Shown: piece by piece, positions 10,081 through 21,355 of the stretch | Numbering within the stretch: position 1 is the stretch's first letter | How the letters are laid out: each line of letters opens with the position of its first letter | Assembly (NCBI RefSeq): GCF_023898315.1 | Contig: NC_064619.1 | Location: forward strand, 304,210,150 to 304,274,149 | From: Schistocerca nitens | Taxonomy: Eukaryota > Arthropoda > Insecta > Orthoptera > Acrididae | Length of the DNA: 64,000 nt | Direction of reading: 5' to 3' | Made by a program: the position numbers and the translations under genes | The notes under the pieces: generated by a model | What the model was told of the DNA's origin: nothing | Databases searched by the model: none | Seen by the model: the letters and a program-made list of their open reading frames with translations, nothing else

Positions 10081-11460
10081 TACAAGGTTGGACAAAAAAG
10101 GGAAGCGCCACAAGAAATGCATGCTTGAAAGTAAATGCAAATGGTAGCCAAGCCTGCAGATTGCGCTGTGTATATGACCATGAATGGCACCTGTACAATG
10201 CCTTCAACATGTTGGCAAATGTCAGTCGTGCTCAGAACAGTGGTCTGTGTGTAGGTGTGGATGCATTATGTCGGAACTAAGTGAATTCGAACGTTGGCAA
10301 ATTGTTGGTGCTCTAGGGTTGGTGCTTCAGTAATCAAGGTAGGCGAAATGGCGCGGCTCCCCCCGTCGGAGGTTCGAGTTCTCCCTCGGGCATGGGTGAG
10401 TGTGTTGTTCTTAGCATAAGTTAGTTTAAGTTAGATTACGTAGTGTGTAAGCCTAGGGACCGATGACCTCAGCAGTTTGCTTCCATAGGAACTTACCACG
10501 AATTTCCAAATTGTAGGCAAAATATTTGGTATTCCAAGAAACACCATATCGAAGGTTAATACGTAGAAAGGGGAAAAGGGAAAACATCTGCTAAGTCAAA
10601 CGCGGGCGAAACTATATGTTGAGTGATCTTGACGAAAGGACATTGAAGAGCAGTGGGCGAGTAGTGATAGGGCGACAGCTGCAAAAGTCGCCGTTGATCT
10701 GACTTTTGCACTCGCGAATCCTGTCAGCACCAACACACCACGATGGGTGCTCCGTAAGCTGGGAATTGCAAGGCTAGGTGAAAATCCAAAACTACGCATC
10801 AGTAGTGCAGATGCCCGCAACAGGAAAACGTGGTGCTAAAGCCATTAAACCTGGACTATGCAGCAATGGAAGAAAGTCATTTGGTCGAATGAGTCTTGGT
10901 TAACGCTGTTTCCAACTTCTGGCCAAGTTTTCGTCCAAAGAGTGAAACATGACAGCAGTTCGGTGAAGATTTGAACGAGTTTTCGTGAAACATGACAGCA
11001 GTTCGGTGGTAATTTGAACAGCTATATCGTGGTATTTCTTGTGCGCCATGGGTACTCTCCGCAGGGCTACATTACTTCCAAGGATTATGTGACCTTTTCG
11101 GCTGAGCAGGTCCATGCCAAGGTAAAATATTTGTTGCCCAGTGGTGATGCAGTGTTCCAAAACGACAGGGTTCCTCTCCACACAGTTCTTATCGTCCAGT
11201 GCTGGTTTCGTGAGCACGAGGATGAATTGTCGCATCTCCCCTGAGTGCAGTCACCAGATCTCAATATTACTGAGCCGTTTGGGCTACTCTGGAGAGAAGG
11301 GTGCGTTATCGCTACCCATCTCCACCATTGTTTCCTGAACTTATGCAGAAAGGATGGTACAAGATACCCTGCAAAACCGTACAGGACCTGCGTTTAGGCG
11401 TTTCGAGACGACTGGAAGCTGTTTTGTGTGCCAACGGTTTTCCTACACCGTATTATGCAT
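10081..11460 (+). pseudogene. Tc1-like element relic, split by SINE-B
   Basis: It begins TACAAGGTTGGACAAAAAAG, like a Tc1 end on TA. The plus strand then gives an N-terminal 'MSELSEFERWQIVGALGLG' at 10269, is interrupted by SINE-B at 10350-10512, and continues as degenerate transposase with many stops. A recognisable C-terminus lies at 11301-11460: 'RRVRYRYPSPP', 'VQDLRLGVSRRLEAVLCANG'. The catalytic region is too decayed to read. The right TIR was not identified. Confidence 0.75.
10350..10512 (+). mobile_element. SINE-B, 5' truncated, plus orientation
   Basis: It starts within the tRNA head just before box B ('GGAGGTTCGAGTTCTCCC') and ends with the family tail '...TTACCACGAATTTCCAAATT'. An 11-bp TSD GTAGGCRAAAT lies at 10339-10349 and 10513-10523 (one difference). 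Confidence 0.9.
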
Positions 11461-11862
11461 GGAAACGTGTTGCGGTTCCATATTTTTGTCCGCCCCCTGT
11501 AATTACCGACAGTTCACGCATTTTACCGCAACGTCCGATACGCATGTTCTCTCCGTACTTGTTTTGGCGCCAACTATTTACTTGGCTAGATACACAATCC
11601 AAAGTTACTTGCATTACGAGCTCTCGATTCGTGCGGGAGGACAAGTGGGCAGGGCGGGGGGTGGTATCGATACAAGACGGTTAGAAGGGGACCGTCCAGT
11701 CACCTCTTAGTAGCTATACCGTCGTAGTGTGAAATGAAATATTGAACTGTGTAAAGTCTTTAGTTATAGTCATCACTACGGTTGATACATAGAACAGTTG
11801 CGACTGAAAAATGGATCAGCATACCAGAGCAGCTGCCCAAGCGTGTTCCTGCATTCTGGTTC
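11461..11862. other. no recognisable gene
   Basis: Overlapping open frames of 118-127 residues (11301-11710) on the plus strand run out of the Tc1 relic; past ~11460 they show no motif. Confidence 0.5.
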
Positions 11863-11872
11863 AAAAGCACGT

Positions 11873-12077
11873 AAAAAAAAAAAGGTTCAAATGGCTCTCA
11901 GCACTATGGGACTTAACATCTGAGATCATCAGTCCCCTAGACTTAGAACTACTTAAAACTATCTAACCTAAGGACATCACGCACATCCATGCCCGCGGCA
12001 GGATTCGAACCTGCGACCGCTGCAGCAGCGCGGTTCCAGACTGAAGCGCCTAGAACCGCTCGGAAACAACGGTCGGC
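11873..12077 (-). mobile_element. SINE-A, full length, minus orientation
   Basis: Full family structure on the minus strand: tRNA Ser/Leu-like head with box B 'GCAGGTTCGAATCCTGCC', the 'GGGGACTGATGATCTCAGA' core, and tail 'CAGAGCCATTTGAACC' plus A-run. 10-bp TSD AAAAGCACGT at 11863-11872 and 12078-12087. Confidence 0.92.
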
Positions 12078-12300
12078 AAAAGCACGTGAACTGTTGAGTC
12101 AGATCCTACAGTAGCCACAGATAACGGTATTTTTTTGGGGAATGAATAGGGATTGGACTTATGTGTAAATGCATTGAGGATGTACTGTACTCTAAAGCTG
12201 TGTCGGATCTCATGACTATGTACACACACGGTTTAGGTTTACATGCTATAAGAGGTGGGTACGATGTACATACTTTGAAATTGTAAACATGAGTGAATCT

Positions 12301-12597
12301 GAAACTTCCTGGCAGATTAAAACTGTGTGCCCGACCGAGACTCGAAATCGGGACCTTTAACTTTCGCGGGCAAGTGCTCTACCAACTGAGCTACCGAAGC
12401 ACGACTCACGCCCGGTACTCACAGCTTTACTTCTGCCAGTACCTCGTCTCCTACCTTCCAAACTTTACAGAAGCTCTCCTGCGAAACTTGCAGAATCAGC
12501 ACTCCTGGAAGAAGGGATATTGCGGAGACATGGCTTAGCCACAGCCTGGGGGATGTTTCCAGAATGAGATTTTCACTCTGCAGCGGAGTGTGCGCTG
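12301..12597. mobile_element. family T element, permuted relative to the copy at 4953
   Basis: Flanked by a 12-bp TSD ATGAGTGWATCT (12289-12300, 12598-12609). It starts with the 'CTTCCTGGCAGATTAAAACT' unit and minus-strand tRNA-like segment, and ends with the 'CCAGAATGAGATTTTCACTC' unit. The copy at 4953 begins with the 'CCAGAATGAG' unit, so the modules are in a different circular order. The second tRNA-like unit is replaced by other sequence. Confidence 0.8.
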
Positions 12598-12829
12598 ATG
12601 AGTGTATCTACTTATCTGGCACGACCCTATTGGTTTAGTTTTGCATCACAGAGCGGTCCAGTTTCTTCTCTCAAGGGCAGAAACCTATCATCAACAACAG
12701 CAAGAGCACGAATGCCGAAGTATAGTTACATATTAATTTAATTAATTATTGTTGTAATTTATTTTCCCTGTTATTAATATTTTTAAAAGTTGCAGGTCTC
12801 AGTAGTTGGACTGCAGGTTATGCAGTCTT

Positions 12830-13185
12830 CTACAGTAAATTAATGTCGTGTTCCTTGCAAGTAGCAAAACAATAAAGAGCGAGTCCTATGCATATTTCTT
12901 GGTTAATTGGTTGGTAAATGAAGAAAGTGCTTCGGCAAAACGAAAACCGAGAGCTGTAAGTACGAAGTGTTTCGGTATTCTGTTGACCGCCACCTACATG
13001 GGGAGAAATAGCGATCGTAATAAAGTAAGAGATATCAGAGCTCGCAAGGAAGGATTTCGGTGCTCCTTTTTCCCAAATGCTATTCGAGTGTGGCACAGCC
13101 GATGAATAGTCTCAATGTCATTCTGTGAACCCTCTACCAAGCACTTGGATGTGAGTTGCAAAGTAGTTACGTATATGTAGATGCA
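12830..13185 (+). mobile_element. LINE-K 3' end (CR1/Jockey-type)
   Basis: The C-terminal RT tail reads 'LLTATYMGRNSDRNKVRDIR', then 'RCSFFPNAIRVW', followed by a short 3' UTR ('CCCTCTACCAAGCACTTGG') and a GTAGATG-like end. The same signature occurs at 17317-17735. Strongly 5' truncated. Confidence 0.75.
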
Positions 13186-13199
13186 CCGTATTCACTAAG

Positions 13200-14290
13200 G
13201 TTTGTACTTCGGCATGGAATCTCATTGCCAACGGCCTTGCCGCAGTGGTAACACCGGTTCCTGTCAGATCACCGAATTTAAGCGCTGTCGGGCTGGGCTA
13301 GCACTTGGATGGGTGACTATCCGGTCTGCCGAGCGCTGTTGGCAAGCGGGGTGCACTCAGCTCTTGTGAGGGAAACTGAGGAGCTACTTGATTGAGAAGT
13401 AGCGGCTCCGGTCTCGGAAACTGACAATCGGCCGGGAGAGCGGTGTGCTGACCACATGCCTCTCCGTATCCGCATCCAGTGATGCCTATGAGCTGAGGAT
13501 GACACGGCGGCTGGTCAGTACCGTTGGGCCTTCATAGCCTGTTCGGGAGGAGTTTAGTTTTTTATGGAATCTCATTGACTAAAGTTGAACTGTTTTCAGT
13601 GATGAGTCCTACTTCGAACCGAGCACCAACGATCAGCGTCTGGAGACGCCCGGGACAACTGTGTGATACCAGCCTGACAGTCACCCGCCGTACAGCACGG
13701 CAGCCAGGAATGGTAGTCTGGGGTGTCCTTTCATTTCTTAGCAGGATCCCTTTGGTTGTGCTCCGCCGCACCCTTACACCACAGCGGTACGTCGACGATA
13801 TTCTACGCCCCGTTTTGTTTCCCCTGATGGCAAGCCATTTTAAGCCTACGTTTCAGCAATATAACCTCCGCCCGCACACGGCGAGAGTATCTACTGCTTG
13901 TCTCCGTGCTTGTCAAAACCTACTTTGGCAACAAGGTCGCCGCTTCTCTCCCCAGTTGAGAAAGTTTGGAGTATTATGGGCAGGACCTTCCAACCAGCTC
14001 GGGATTCTGAAGATCTAACATACCAATTGAACAGAATTCGGCACGATATCCCTCAGCAGGACATCCAACAACTCTGTCAATCAGCATCAAGCCGAACTAC
14101 TACTCGCATAAGGGCCAGAGGTGGACCAACACATTACTGACTTGCTTAATTTGTGAAGCTGTTTCTCTTGAATAAATCATCCCGTTTTTCTGCAGTTTTA
14201 ATCATTTGTTTATCTGTACATATACATCACACTATGGATTTACGTCCCATTCGAATAAATCTCTCATGGTGTGTCCTTTTTTTTGTGTTA
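13200..14290 (+). pseudogene. Tc1-like transposase relic, split by a 5S-derived SINE
   Basis: After the SINE, the plus strand reads 'TVFSDESYFEPSTNDQRLE', the Tc1 first-Asp motif, then decays through several frames. 'RPHTARVSTACLRACQ' (second-Asp region) and 'LTYQLNRIRHDIPQQDIQQL' with 'RIRARGG' at the C-terminus (up to 14140) are recognisable. The end near 14280 ('GTGTTAGAGTGTA') resembles the end of the sister copy near 18935. It has stops and frameshifts throughout. Same family as 18110-18935. Confidence 0.75.
13228..13563 (+). mobile_element. 5S-rRNA-derived SINE (SINE3-like)
   Basis: The first ~119 bp (13228-13346) align by eye to eukaryotic 5S rRNA: an 'AACACCGGTTC' region, 'GATCACCGAATTTAAGC', 'TGTCGGGCTGGGCTAG' and the highly conserved 'CACTTGGATGGGTGAC'. 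These include the internal Pol III box A and box C segments. About 215 bp of unrelated body follow, ending in a T-rich tail. A perfect 14-bp TSD ATGGAATCTCATTG lies at 13214-13227 and 13564-13577. It splits a Tc1 transposase relic. It is not a functional 5S gene, because the RNA portion is fused to other sequence and carries substitutions. Confidence 0.93.
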
Positions 14291-15484
14291 GAGTGTATTT
14301 TGTCCAAAAGACTGCCATCTTCATTAGGCTATATACCGTAGTAGAAATGTACGACCTCAGGAAATGTAACAGTTGTAGTTTTCTCAGGCTTTCAGCCGTT
14401 CGCAGTGCCATTTGACACGGAAACTTCGTATGGAAATGCATAACCTGTAGTTCTACGATGTTCTTGTAGTTGCAAGATTTAAAAACATTAGGTGTCTGCC
14501 CCACAGACTACTTTAGACAACTCGTGACAAACAGGCTGGATGACCAGTTACCAAAATCAGATTTTCTCAAATGTAACTGTGGTGTCGAAGATCTCCACAT
14601 TATCAACATGTATGTGTCCGTGATAATTTATGTTGTGCGTCCGCCGAAAAGCGTCAACGATTTGACGCTTGCATTGTGGATGCTGTAGACTGGCGGAACT
14701 TAGAGGTTTGTAGATAGCTTATCGTATGGCTTCTGTCGTTGCTCCGTACTCTTACTCTGATCTTAAGTATTTGCTACCTGTGTAATGGACACATTCGTCT
14801 TGCCCGTCAATCATTTCGTCTGGGACTGCTGTTCAGCGAGAGCGTGGGCTGCTGCAGGGACCACTGTACTGTTGAGGATGGCGTCACGTAGTGATCTGTT
14901 ATTTACTTTGAGAAAATCTTCACCACATGATTAGGGAACCTACCCAGTGACAATGGAAATTGAGTAACTAGGCTAGGAAAACTGGAACAGTGCCCCGGAA
15001 TCCCGAAAACAAGGGATATATGGCGCACGAAGGAAAGAAAAAAAACTTTCGATGGGCAGAATAAGGGGAGAAATTAGCAAAACGATCAACCAAGTGAAGT
15101 CTTTCGCTATGACAAAACAATCAAAGATCGTTCAGCAAATCATTTAGAAGTAAAGGTATGCGAATCATTTCTTCATTTATCCCGATCAAATCTCGATCTG
15201 CATTTGGACTCGAGCATTAAGAAATTGAATTTGTTAAACGAAAGGGAGTAGATATGAGCAAATGTTGCTGCAAAGGCTATGACGAAGCATCGTCGTAAGA
15301 GGTGTGAAAAAATATTGAAGTCAAATTTACATTTAGTCCTTAAAGGCGCTGTACAGTCCAACCAAGGAACTGCTCTGTATTTCGAAATGGATGAGCACAT
15401 GTACAAACTTTTGGAGCAAAGTGTTGGGAGGAGAGATACGATGTTATCTATGAACTTGAAGAAAGATCGATTGACGTTCGTAAC
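14291..15484. other. no recognisable gene
   Basis: Short open frames only, without family motifs. I see nothing I can name. Confidence 0.5.
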
Positions 15485-15497
15485 AGTAATCCTAAGA

Positions 15498-15684
15498 AGC
15501 CGGCCGGAGTGACCGGGCGGTTCTAGGCGCTTCAGTCTGGAACCGCAAGACCGCTGCGGTCGCAGGTTCGAATCCTGCCTCGGGCATGGATGTGTGTGAT
15601 GTCCTTAGGTTAGTTAGGTTTAAATAGTTCTAAGTTCTAGGGGACTGATGACCTCAGATGTTAAGTCCCATAGTGCTCAGAGCC
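15498..15684 (+). mobile_element. SINE-A, plus orientation
   Basis: tRNA-like head 'CCGGCCGGAGTGACCGGGCG', box B 'GCAGGTTCGAATCCTGCC', core 'GGGGACTGATGACCTCAGA', truncated tail. TSD AGTARYCCTAAGA (15485-15497 and 15685-15696, with a 1-nt length difference). Confidence 0.9.
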
Positions 15685-15699
15685 AGTAGCCTAAGACAA

Positions 15700-15915
15700 A
15701 CACTACCCCACCCTTTCGCGGCCCATAGACCTCGCCGCGTTGGAGCGATAGAGTGGCTTGCATGCCTCAACAATATACATAGCCGCACCGTAGGTACAAC
15801 CACACCGTACGGGCCTGTGAGAGGCCAGACTAGCATATGGTTTCCGAAGAGGAGCAGCAGCCTTTCCAGTGGCTGCAGGGGCAACACTCTGCACGATTTG
15901 CGATTGTGACCTTTG
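15700..15915. repeat. probable dispersed repeat, unclassified
   Basis: GC-rich block with phrases 'CCGCACCGTAGGTACAACCA' and 'GAGAGGCCAGACTAGC' that look like a dispersed insect repeat. No coding motif, TIR or TSD seen. Classification is a guess. Confidence 0.3.
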
Positions 15916-16794
15916 AAACAGCCTTTTCCATGCACATGTGATAAAAAAGAATAAGTTTTTCTTTTAAAATTTTCTAACGGATTCAATCCATTAATCTCTG
16001 TTTTGTCACAAAACTAACTATGCCTTTTAAATAATATACTCGTTAAAAATTTGGAATACTTACGAAATGAAGTGTGGTTTGGATTGTTGTTTCCGCTGAC
16101 GGTTTTTTAAAATGTATCCTGTTTATGTCAACACAGATCGTATCCTCAAGCGAAGTAAACGCGTCATTTCCTTGGCTACCTGTCTCCCAAGGCTTGGATC
16201 AACATAGAACGTTGGAATGTGAGGTGCTAATAGTTTTAATCCTCTCGTTGCCAACTGTGGCCGAAAACGATACTGACCAAAATAGGCTGCCGCTATAATC
16301 GACGTAGCTTAATGCTGTGCTTCATTTCGGTGAAAAGTAATTTATATCAGTAAGTATCATTTGTACATGACTTAGTATGTCATCGCGTAATCTATGGTTG
16401 ACACGTCCAGAAGTCCCATCAACGACGGGTTCATTAAAGGCCCCAGAGACAAAAAAATACCATTGACAACGATGTCGCCTCTCATCGACTTCATCACACA
16501 AGAGCGATATATCACAGGCAGGAATATCGCCTGAAAAAAACTGCCATTTATTGAACTTTCTTTGGTATGCTTTTCTTGGAAACTGTAATCGGTCCACTAA
16601 GGAAGAATACAGACCTACGTTACTTGCTACTTTAAAAATAAAGCGAGTGACTGCAATTTCGAGACTATCTTTATTCTTTCATTATTTGCCTTAGAAGAAA
16701 TTTCTTAATTGTACTATTACCTTTTCCTGTGTTACAAATAGTTCTTATCTTGTTACTGGAGGAATTCATTTTCTCTTAAAAATACGTCAGTGGT
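15916..16794. other. no recognisable gene
   Basis: AT-rich; a 91-residue minus-strand frame (16322-16597) has no motif. Confidence 0.5.
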
Positions 16795-17000
16795 AACACA
16801 CTGAACTCTTATGCGGGATGACAGTGGCTCAAATCACGTCCGGCCGTCCAGATTTAGGTTTCTGGCGATTTCCCTGAAACTCTCAAGGCGTACACCGGCG
16901 GCTTCCTATGAAAGGACAAGGATCATACGGTTTTCCCAATAGGAGCATGTGCTCCGACTTTAAAAATCTCGTCGTCGCCGGACGTCGATGCCTAGTCTTC
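16795..17000 (+). mobile_element. SINE-D, diverged copy
   Basis: Shares 'CGGCCGTCCAGATTTAGG' and the following body with the copy at 6335, but with many differences. No TSD seen. Confidence 0.55.
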
Positions 17001-17214
17001 CTACCTTGCTTAATAGTACAAATATTTTGATTCTCTGTCGATTTTGCTTAAAAACTGACAGTTCAGTTTCTAAGCTACTGTAACTCTATAACCGTCGAAG
17101 GTTCCTTGATACTTATTCTGCACGGTATTCGAATTCTGTCTGTAGCACGCAGTTTACGAACATTTATTCTACTAACAAAGGTTAATTTTTGAGGGCAACA
17201 GTTTTTAATATACA

Positions 17215-17735
17215 AAACTGCGTTTTATTGGCAAGAGACTAAGAAAATGTAACAGACTTACTAAGCAGACTACCTCCACTACGGTTTTCCGTCCTCTTTT
17301 AGAATACTGTTGCACGGTGTGGGATCCTTACCAGATAGGACTGACGGAGTACATTGAAAAAGTTCAAAGAAAGCCAGCACGATTTGTATTATCGCGAAAT
17401 ATGGGAGAGAGTGTCACAGAAATGATACAGGATTTGGGCTGGACATCATTAAAAGAAAGGCTTTTTTCGTTGCGACGGAATCTTCTCACGAAATTCCAAT
17501 CACCAACTTTCTCCTCCGAGTGCGAAAATATTTTGTTGACACCTACCTACATAGGGAGGAACGATCACTATGATAAAATAAGGAAAATCACAGCTCATAC
17601 GGAAAGATATAGGTGTTCATTCTTTCCACGCGCTATACGAGATTGGAATAATAGAGAATTGTGAAGGTGGTTCGATGAACCCTCTCCCAGGCACTTAAAC
17701 GTGATTTTCAGAGTATCCATGTAGATGTAGATGTA
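17215..17735 (+). mobile_element. LINE-K 3' end with hexamer tail
   Basis: Open for 115 residues (17317-17664): 'YIEKVQRKPARFVLSRNMGE', 'LGWTSLKERL', 'PTYIGRNDHYDKIRKI', 'RCSFFPRAIRDWNN'. This is the C-terminal, post-catalytic region of a CR1/Jockey-type RT. The preceding ~100 bp also read as RT ('TVFRPLLEYCCTVWDPYQ'). The 3' end carries repeated GTAGAT hexamers (17720-17732). It belongs to the family seen at 12830 and 40190. Confidence 0.85.
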
Positions 17736-18109
17736 CTTAACATATTCTGTTTTTCATTAACGCTAGGTGTGTTGTGCACATTTGTTCAAACTGTATTTGG
17801 TAAATACTTCTTTAAGATCTCAGTTCTTTTACCGTTTATTAATTTGTGATTTAGCTACAGGTCTTTACGCAATGAGTCTACAGCCTCAATGTCTGTATTA
17901 TAAAAGAAATACAACTGGTTCCAACAACTCTTGTTATAAATTGTATTAGGGATTGACGGATTATATTAAATGGAAAAGGCCTAAGTACTGAGCTAGAATA
18001 GGTATGCTTCAAAGGAATTTGAGTTGAATTTTCATTTACTACAAGAAGTTAAAAGAAAGACGGTTCAGCTTTCGCTGTAGACGCAGGTACTCTTAGATAC
18101 GTGAGGGCA

Positions 18110-18935
18110 GTCGTGCATACGTCAAGGTAACCAAATGGAACGACACTCCATACCATCACTCCTGGTTGTCGGGCCGTAAAGTGAGCAACAATAAGGCTGG
18201 TATCCCAGTGCTGACCGGAGCATCTCCAGGCACGCCGTCACTGGTCATTGGGGCTCAGTTCGAAGAGGTACTCATCACTGAAGACTTAACTGCAGTCAAT
18301 GAGGTTCCAGGCCGAAGACGTATCAGGGGACGCCCCGGGCAGCAGTGGGATACCAAACTGACTGCTGCCCGCCATACGCACCGAAAATCAGGAGTGATGG
18401 TCTGGGATGCCATTTAATTTCATAGATTTCAAAGCAGGACATCTTTGGTTGTCATCCGCGGCATCCTTACACAACAGGGATACGTCGCTGATATTGTACA
18501 CCCCGTTTAGTTGCTCTTCTTGGCAAGACATCCTGGGCTTACATTTCAGCAATACAATGCCCGTCCGCACACGACGAGAGTTTCCACTGCTTGTCTTCGT
18601 GTTTCCCAAACCCTACCTTGGCCAGAAAGATCGCATTATAGGCTGGGCCCCCAACCAGCTCAGGAGCCTCTGACGATCTACCTCTCCAATTGGACACAAT
18701 TTGGTACGACGTCCCTCATGAAGTGATGCTGGAATAACTGCTTGCATAAGGGCCACAGTTTCATTAAAGTATTATTGACTTGCTCAGTTTTGTGAAGCTC
18801 TTTCCGGTGAGTAAATCGTCCAGTTTTTCTGAAATAGTAATCATTTGTTTGTCTGTATACGTACATCTCACCTCCAATTTCCGTCCCAATCGGGTAATTC
18901 CTTCTTGGTGCGTCGTTTTTGTGTCTTACAGTGTA
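18110..18935 (+). pseudogene. Tc1-like transposase relic
   Basis: Homologous to the relic at 13200-14290: the shared segments run through 'RPGQQWDTKLTAARHTHRKSG' (18320-18400), 'RPHTTRVSTACLRVSQTLPW' and the 3' non-coding end 'TAGTAATCATTTGTTTGTCTG'. Many stops and shifts. Read alone, none of the frames shows an intact catalytic triad. Confidence 0.7.
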
Positions 18936-19871
18936 TCTCGTACAAATTGTCTGAATTATGATAAAGTTAAGCCATCTAACGAATAGCCGCCAGAATTCGA
19001 ATGAGTAGCAGTGCTGCGACAGCACAAGAAGCGGGATCTAATACGCAATTGTCGTGGTGGTCTTGCGGTACAGAATCTGTCTGGAAACCGAAAGTTTGGA
19101 GGGTTGTGTCTTGGCTGGGATACATTCTTTTATTGCGCATTTTAACGTAGCATTCACATTTCACTGAACTGGCGATAAACATTTCGAAATATGGCGGCAA
19201 ATTAGACTGCCAGTTTCTGCTTCTCTCAGATTAGCAATCACAATTCGCACTCTTAATTCACTACAAATTCTTCGAACAGTGCACAGTGAACGATTCGTCT
19301 TTGAAGTATCGTAACAAACACGATCAATAACGAAAAGATGCCCTTCTCATCATCAGGCCTTGATGATAGTCTTACAATTCGAAATAATAAAATATTTTTA
19401 ACCAGCAGTTTCTCTCCAATCGTTTGAGAATAATTACAAGGCAAGCAACAGGTAAAACGTTTTCCGAAAAAAACTTCAGCCAGTTTGCTTTGTTTACATA
19501 CAGTAGGCCTACGTTCTTTCTTCAGCGCAACAGATGATTCAACTTTCATCTTTTTGTATGCCTTGAATCAAATCCAGATGTGGCATGATTCTTTGTCTGG
19601 CACGACGAAGTAGCCTGCCGTGAAGAGTCCACGAGAAAGATTTGGGGAAATGAGTCTCAACCATGCATCATAGTGTGCACTAACCTTCACAAGAGGAGTG
19701 CTGTAAGACGAGCTGAACATGAACGTTACGCGTGTTTTTTCTTATTTTTTTCTGTTATTTGTGTCATGTCAGCCAGCCGCCAATAGATAATGAATCTTTT
19801 AGTTTACTCATTTTGAGAAATAAGGGGAGATCTGTGATAATACATTAGAAAAGATAAACATCTTTGCAGAG
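18936..19871. other. no recognisable gene
   Basis: Only short motif-free open frames (18976-19200 and 19253-19549, both minus). Confidence 0.5.
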
Positions 19872-20065
19872 ATCGCTAACAATAACCGGTATTCTCGATA
19901 ACCGGTTTCGATAGTCACTGTTACCATCTTCAGATTTGCCAATTAATGAAAAAGAGTACCTTTACTGCTGTTTTAAGCCATATGCAATAACCTGTCTGTC
20001 AAGATGTGAAGATGGTAACACTGGTTACTGGAACCGGTTATCGAGAATAAAGTTTCTCTTCTCTG
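19872..20065. repeat. inverted repeat / MITE-like
   Basis: The left arm ('ATTCTCGATAACCGGTTTCG ... ACTGTTACCATCTTC', 19885-19935) recurs inverted at 20005-20062 ('GAAGATGGTAACACTGGTTA ... ACCGGTTATCGAGAAT'). About 70 bp lie between the arms. No TSD identified. Confidence 0.75.
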
Positions 20066-20082
20066 GTACTTATTGAATCACT

Positions 20083-20086
20083 CACT

Positions 20087-20118
<32 letters not shown>
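20083..20118. repeat. (CA)n microsatellite
   Basis: Uninterrupted CA dinucleotides after a short CACTCACTCACG lead. Confidence 0.95.
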
Positions 20119-20122
<4 letters not shown>

Positions 20123-21120
20123 TAGACTAATGATTCGCATACAGTATTCACATGGGTTGTAAACATATTACTTACATAAAGATGTGCTCCCATCATTGCT
20201 ATGACATGTCACTCCAAACGCAAGTTAATTATGGATCACATAACACTGAAGGCTCGAGACAACGTTTTTGCCATGAGGTGCTTACAAGCGGAAATCATAA
20301 GAAAGTGATGATATTCAGTGACTTACCGTTGTCTGAAATTTATTGATAACGCAGTGGACCGCAAACGAAATACGGTGCGCGACCCCAGTCTTCTGGCCGT
20401 AGACATTTATTGCTACCAATGCCAAGCCGGGGAAAGTCGCTATTAACGTATAAACTCTATTTATATGCACACTACACATAATATAAATGGTATAAAATAT
20501 GTCAATGAAATATGCATCACGCCGTCAAATGTTATAACAGACTAAAGAGTGTTCAGCACTTCAAGTGCTTTGTTTTCATGGTCTTTGTCACGGACGGTAG
20601 ATATGAAAAAGAAGGTTATATTCTTCCACATGTGTCTATAACACTTTAATCCTCGAAATCAGGTAATTAGTTGCGAATAAGTCTTGGTGATCATTAGGGA
20701 AATAGCCTGTCGTTATAGGTCTAGTTGCGGCCTTTGTTAAAAAATTTAATCATGCACCAAGTTGTTTCATGAATAATTCAAAACAGCCAACTGGAGCCCA
20801 GTATATTATTAATTCACCAAAAATTTCTACTTCTACATCACTAGCGTCTAAATGCTGATCACTGCAAGATCTAAGAGTATCATTGTCTTAGATTTGTGTT
20901 TATTCTTAAAAAAGAGGCAACTGCTCCTTCAGATTCTTTTTCTAGAAAGGTTCGTGCCCCATGAAGAACTATTCTTACACCTCCCCAACCGAGATAAGCA
21001 GCTATTAGTGTTAGGACAAGTCTCCATAAATGAGAAAACCACGCTTGAGCTTGTGTAACTGAGAAACCCCTAGGGGTGTTCGGATATTCCCTTTACAAAC
21101 TTCTAGGATTTGTAGGAATG
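20119..21120. other. no recognisable gene
   Basis: Short open frames only (e.g. 20852-21058, 68 residues). Nothing assignable. Confidence 0.5.
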
Positions 21121-21132
21121 AGTGAGTAAACA

Positions 21133-21343
21133 GGCCGCGTAGGGTAGCCGAGCGGTCTGGAGCCTCTTGTCACGGTCCGCGCGGCTTCCCCCGTCGGAGG
21201 TTCGAGTCCTCCCTTGCGCATGGGTGTGTGTGTCGTCCTTAGCGTAAGTTAGTGTAAGTTAGATTAAGTAGTGTGTAAGCTTAGTGACCGATGACCTCAG
21301 CAGTTTGGTCTCATAAGCCCTTACCACAAATTTCCAAATTTTC
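21133..21343 (+). mobile_element. SINE-B, full length, plus orientation
   Basis: tRNA-like head with box A 'GGTAGCCGAGCGGTC' and box B 'GGAGGTTCGAGTCCTCCC', then 'GACCGATGACCTCAGCAG' and tail. 12-bp TSD AGTGAGTAWACA (21121-21132, 21344-21355). The best-preserved SINE-B in the window. Confidence 0.93.
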
Positions 21344-21355
21344 AGTGAGTATACA

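Noticed and set aside
13228-13346. functional 5S rRNA gene
   Set aside because: Substituted, single, fused to a SINE body, and flanked by a TSD.
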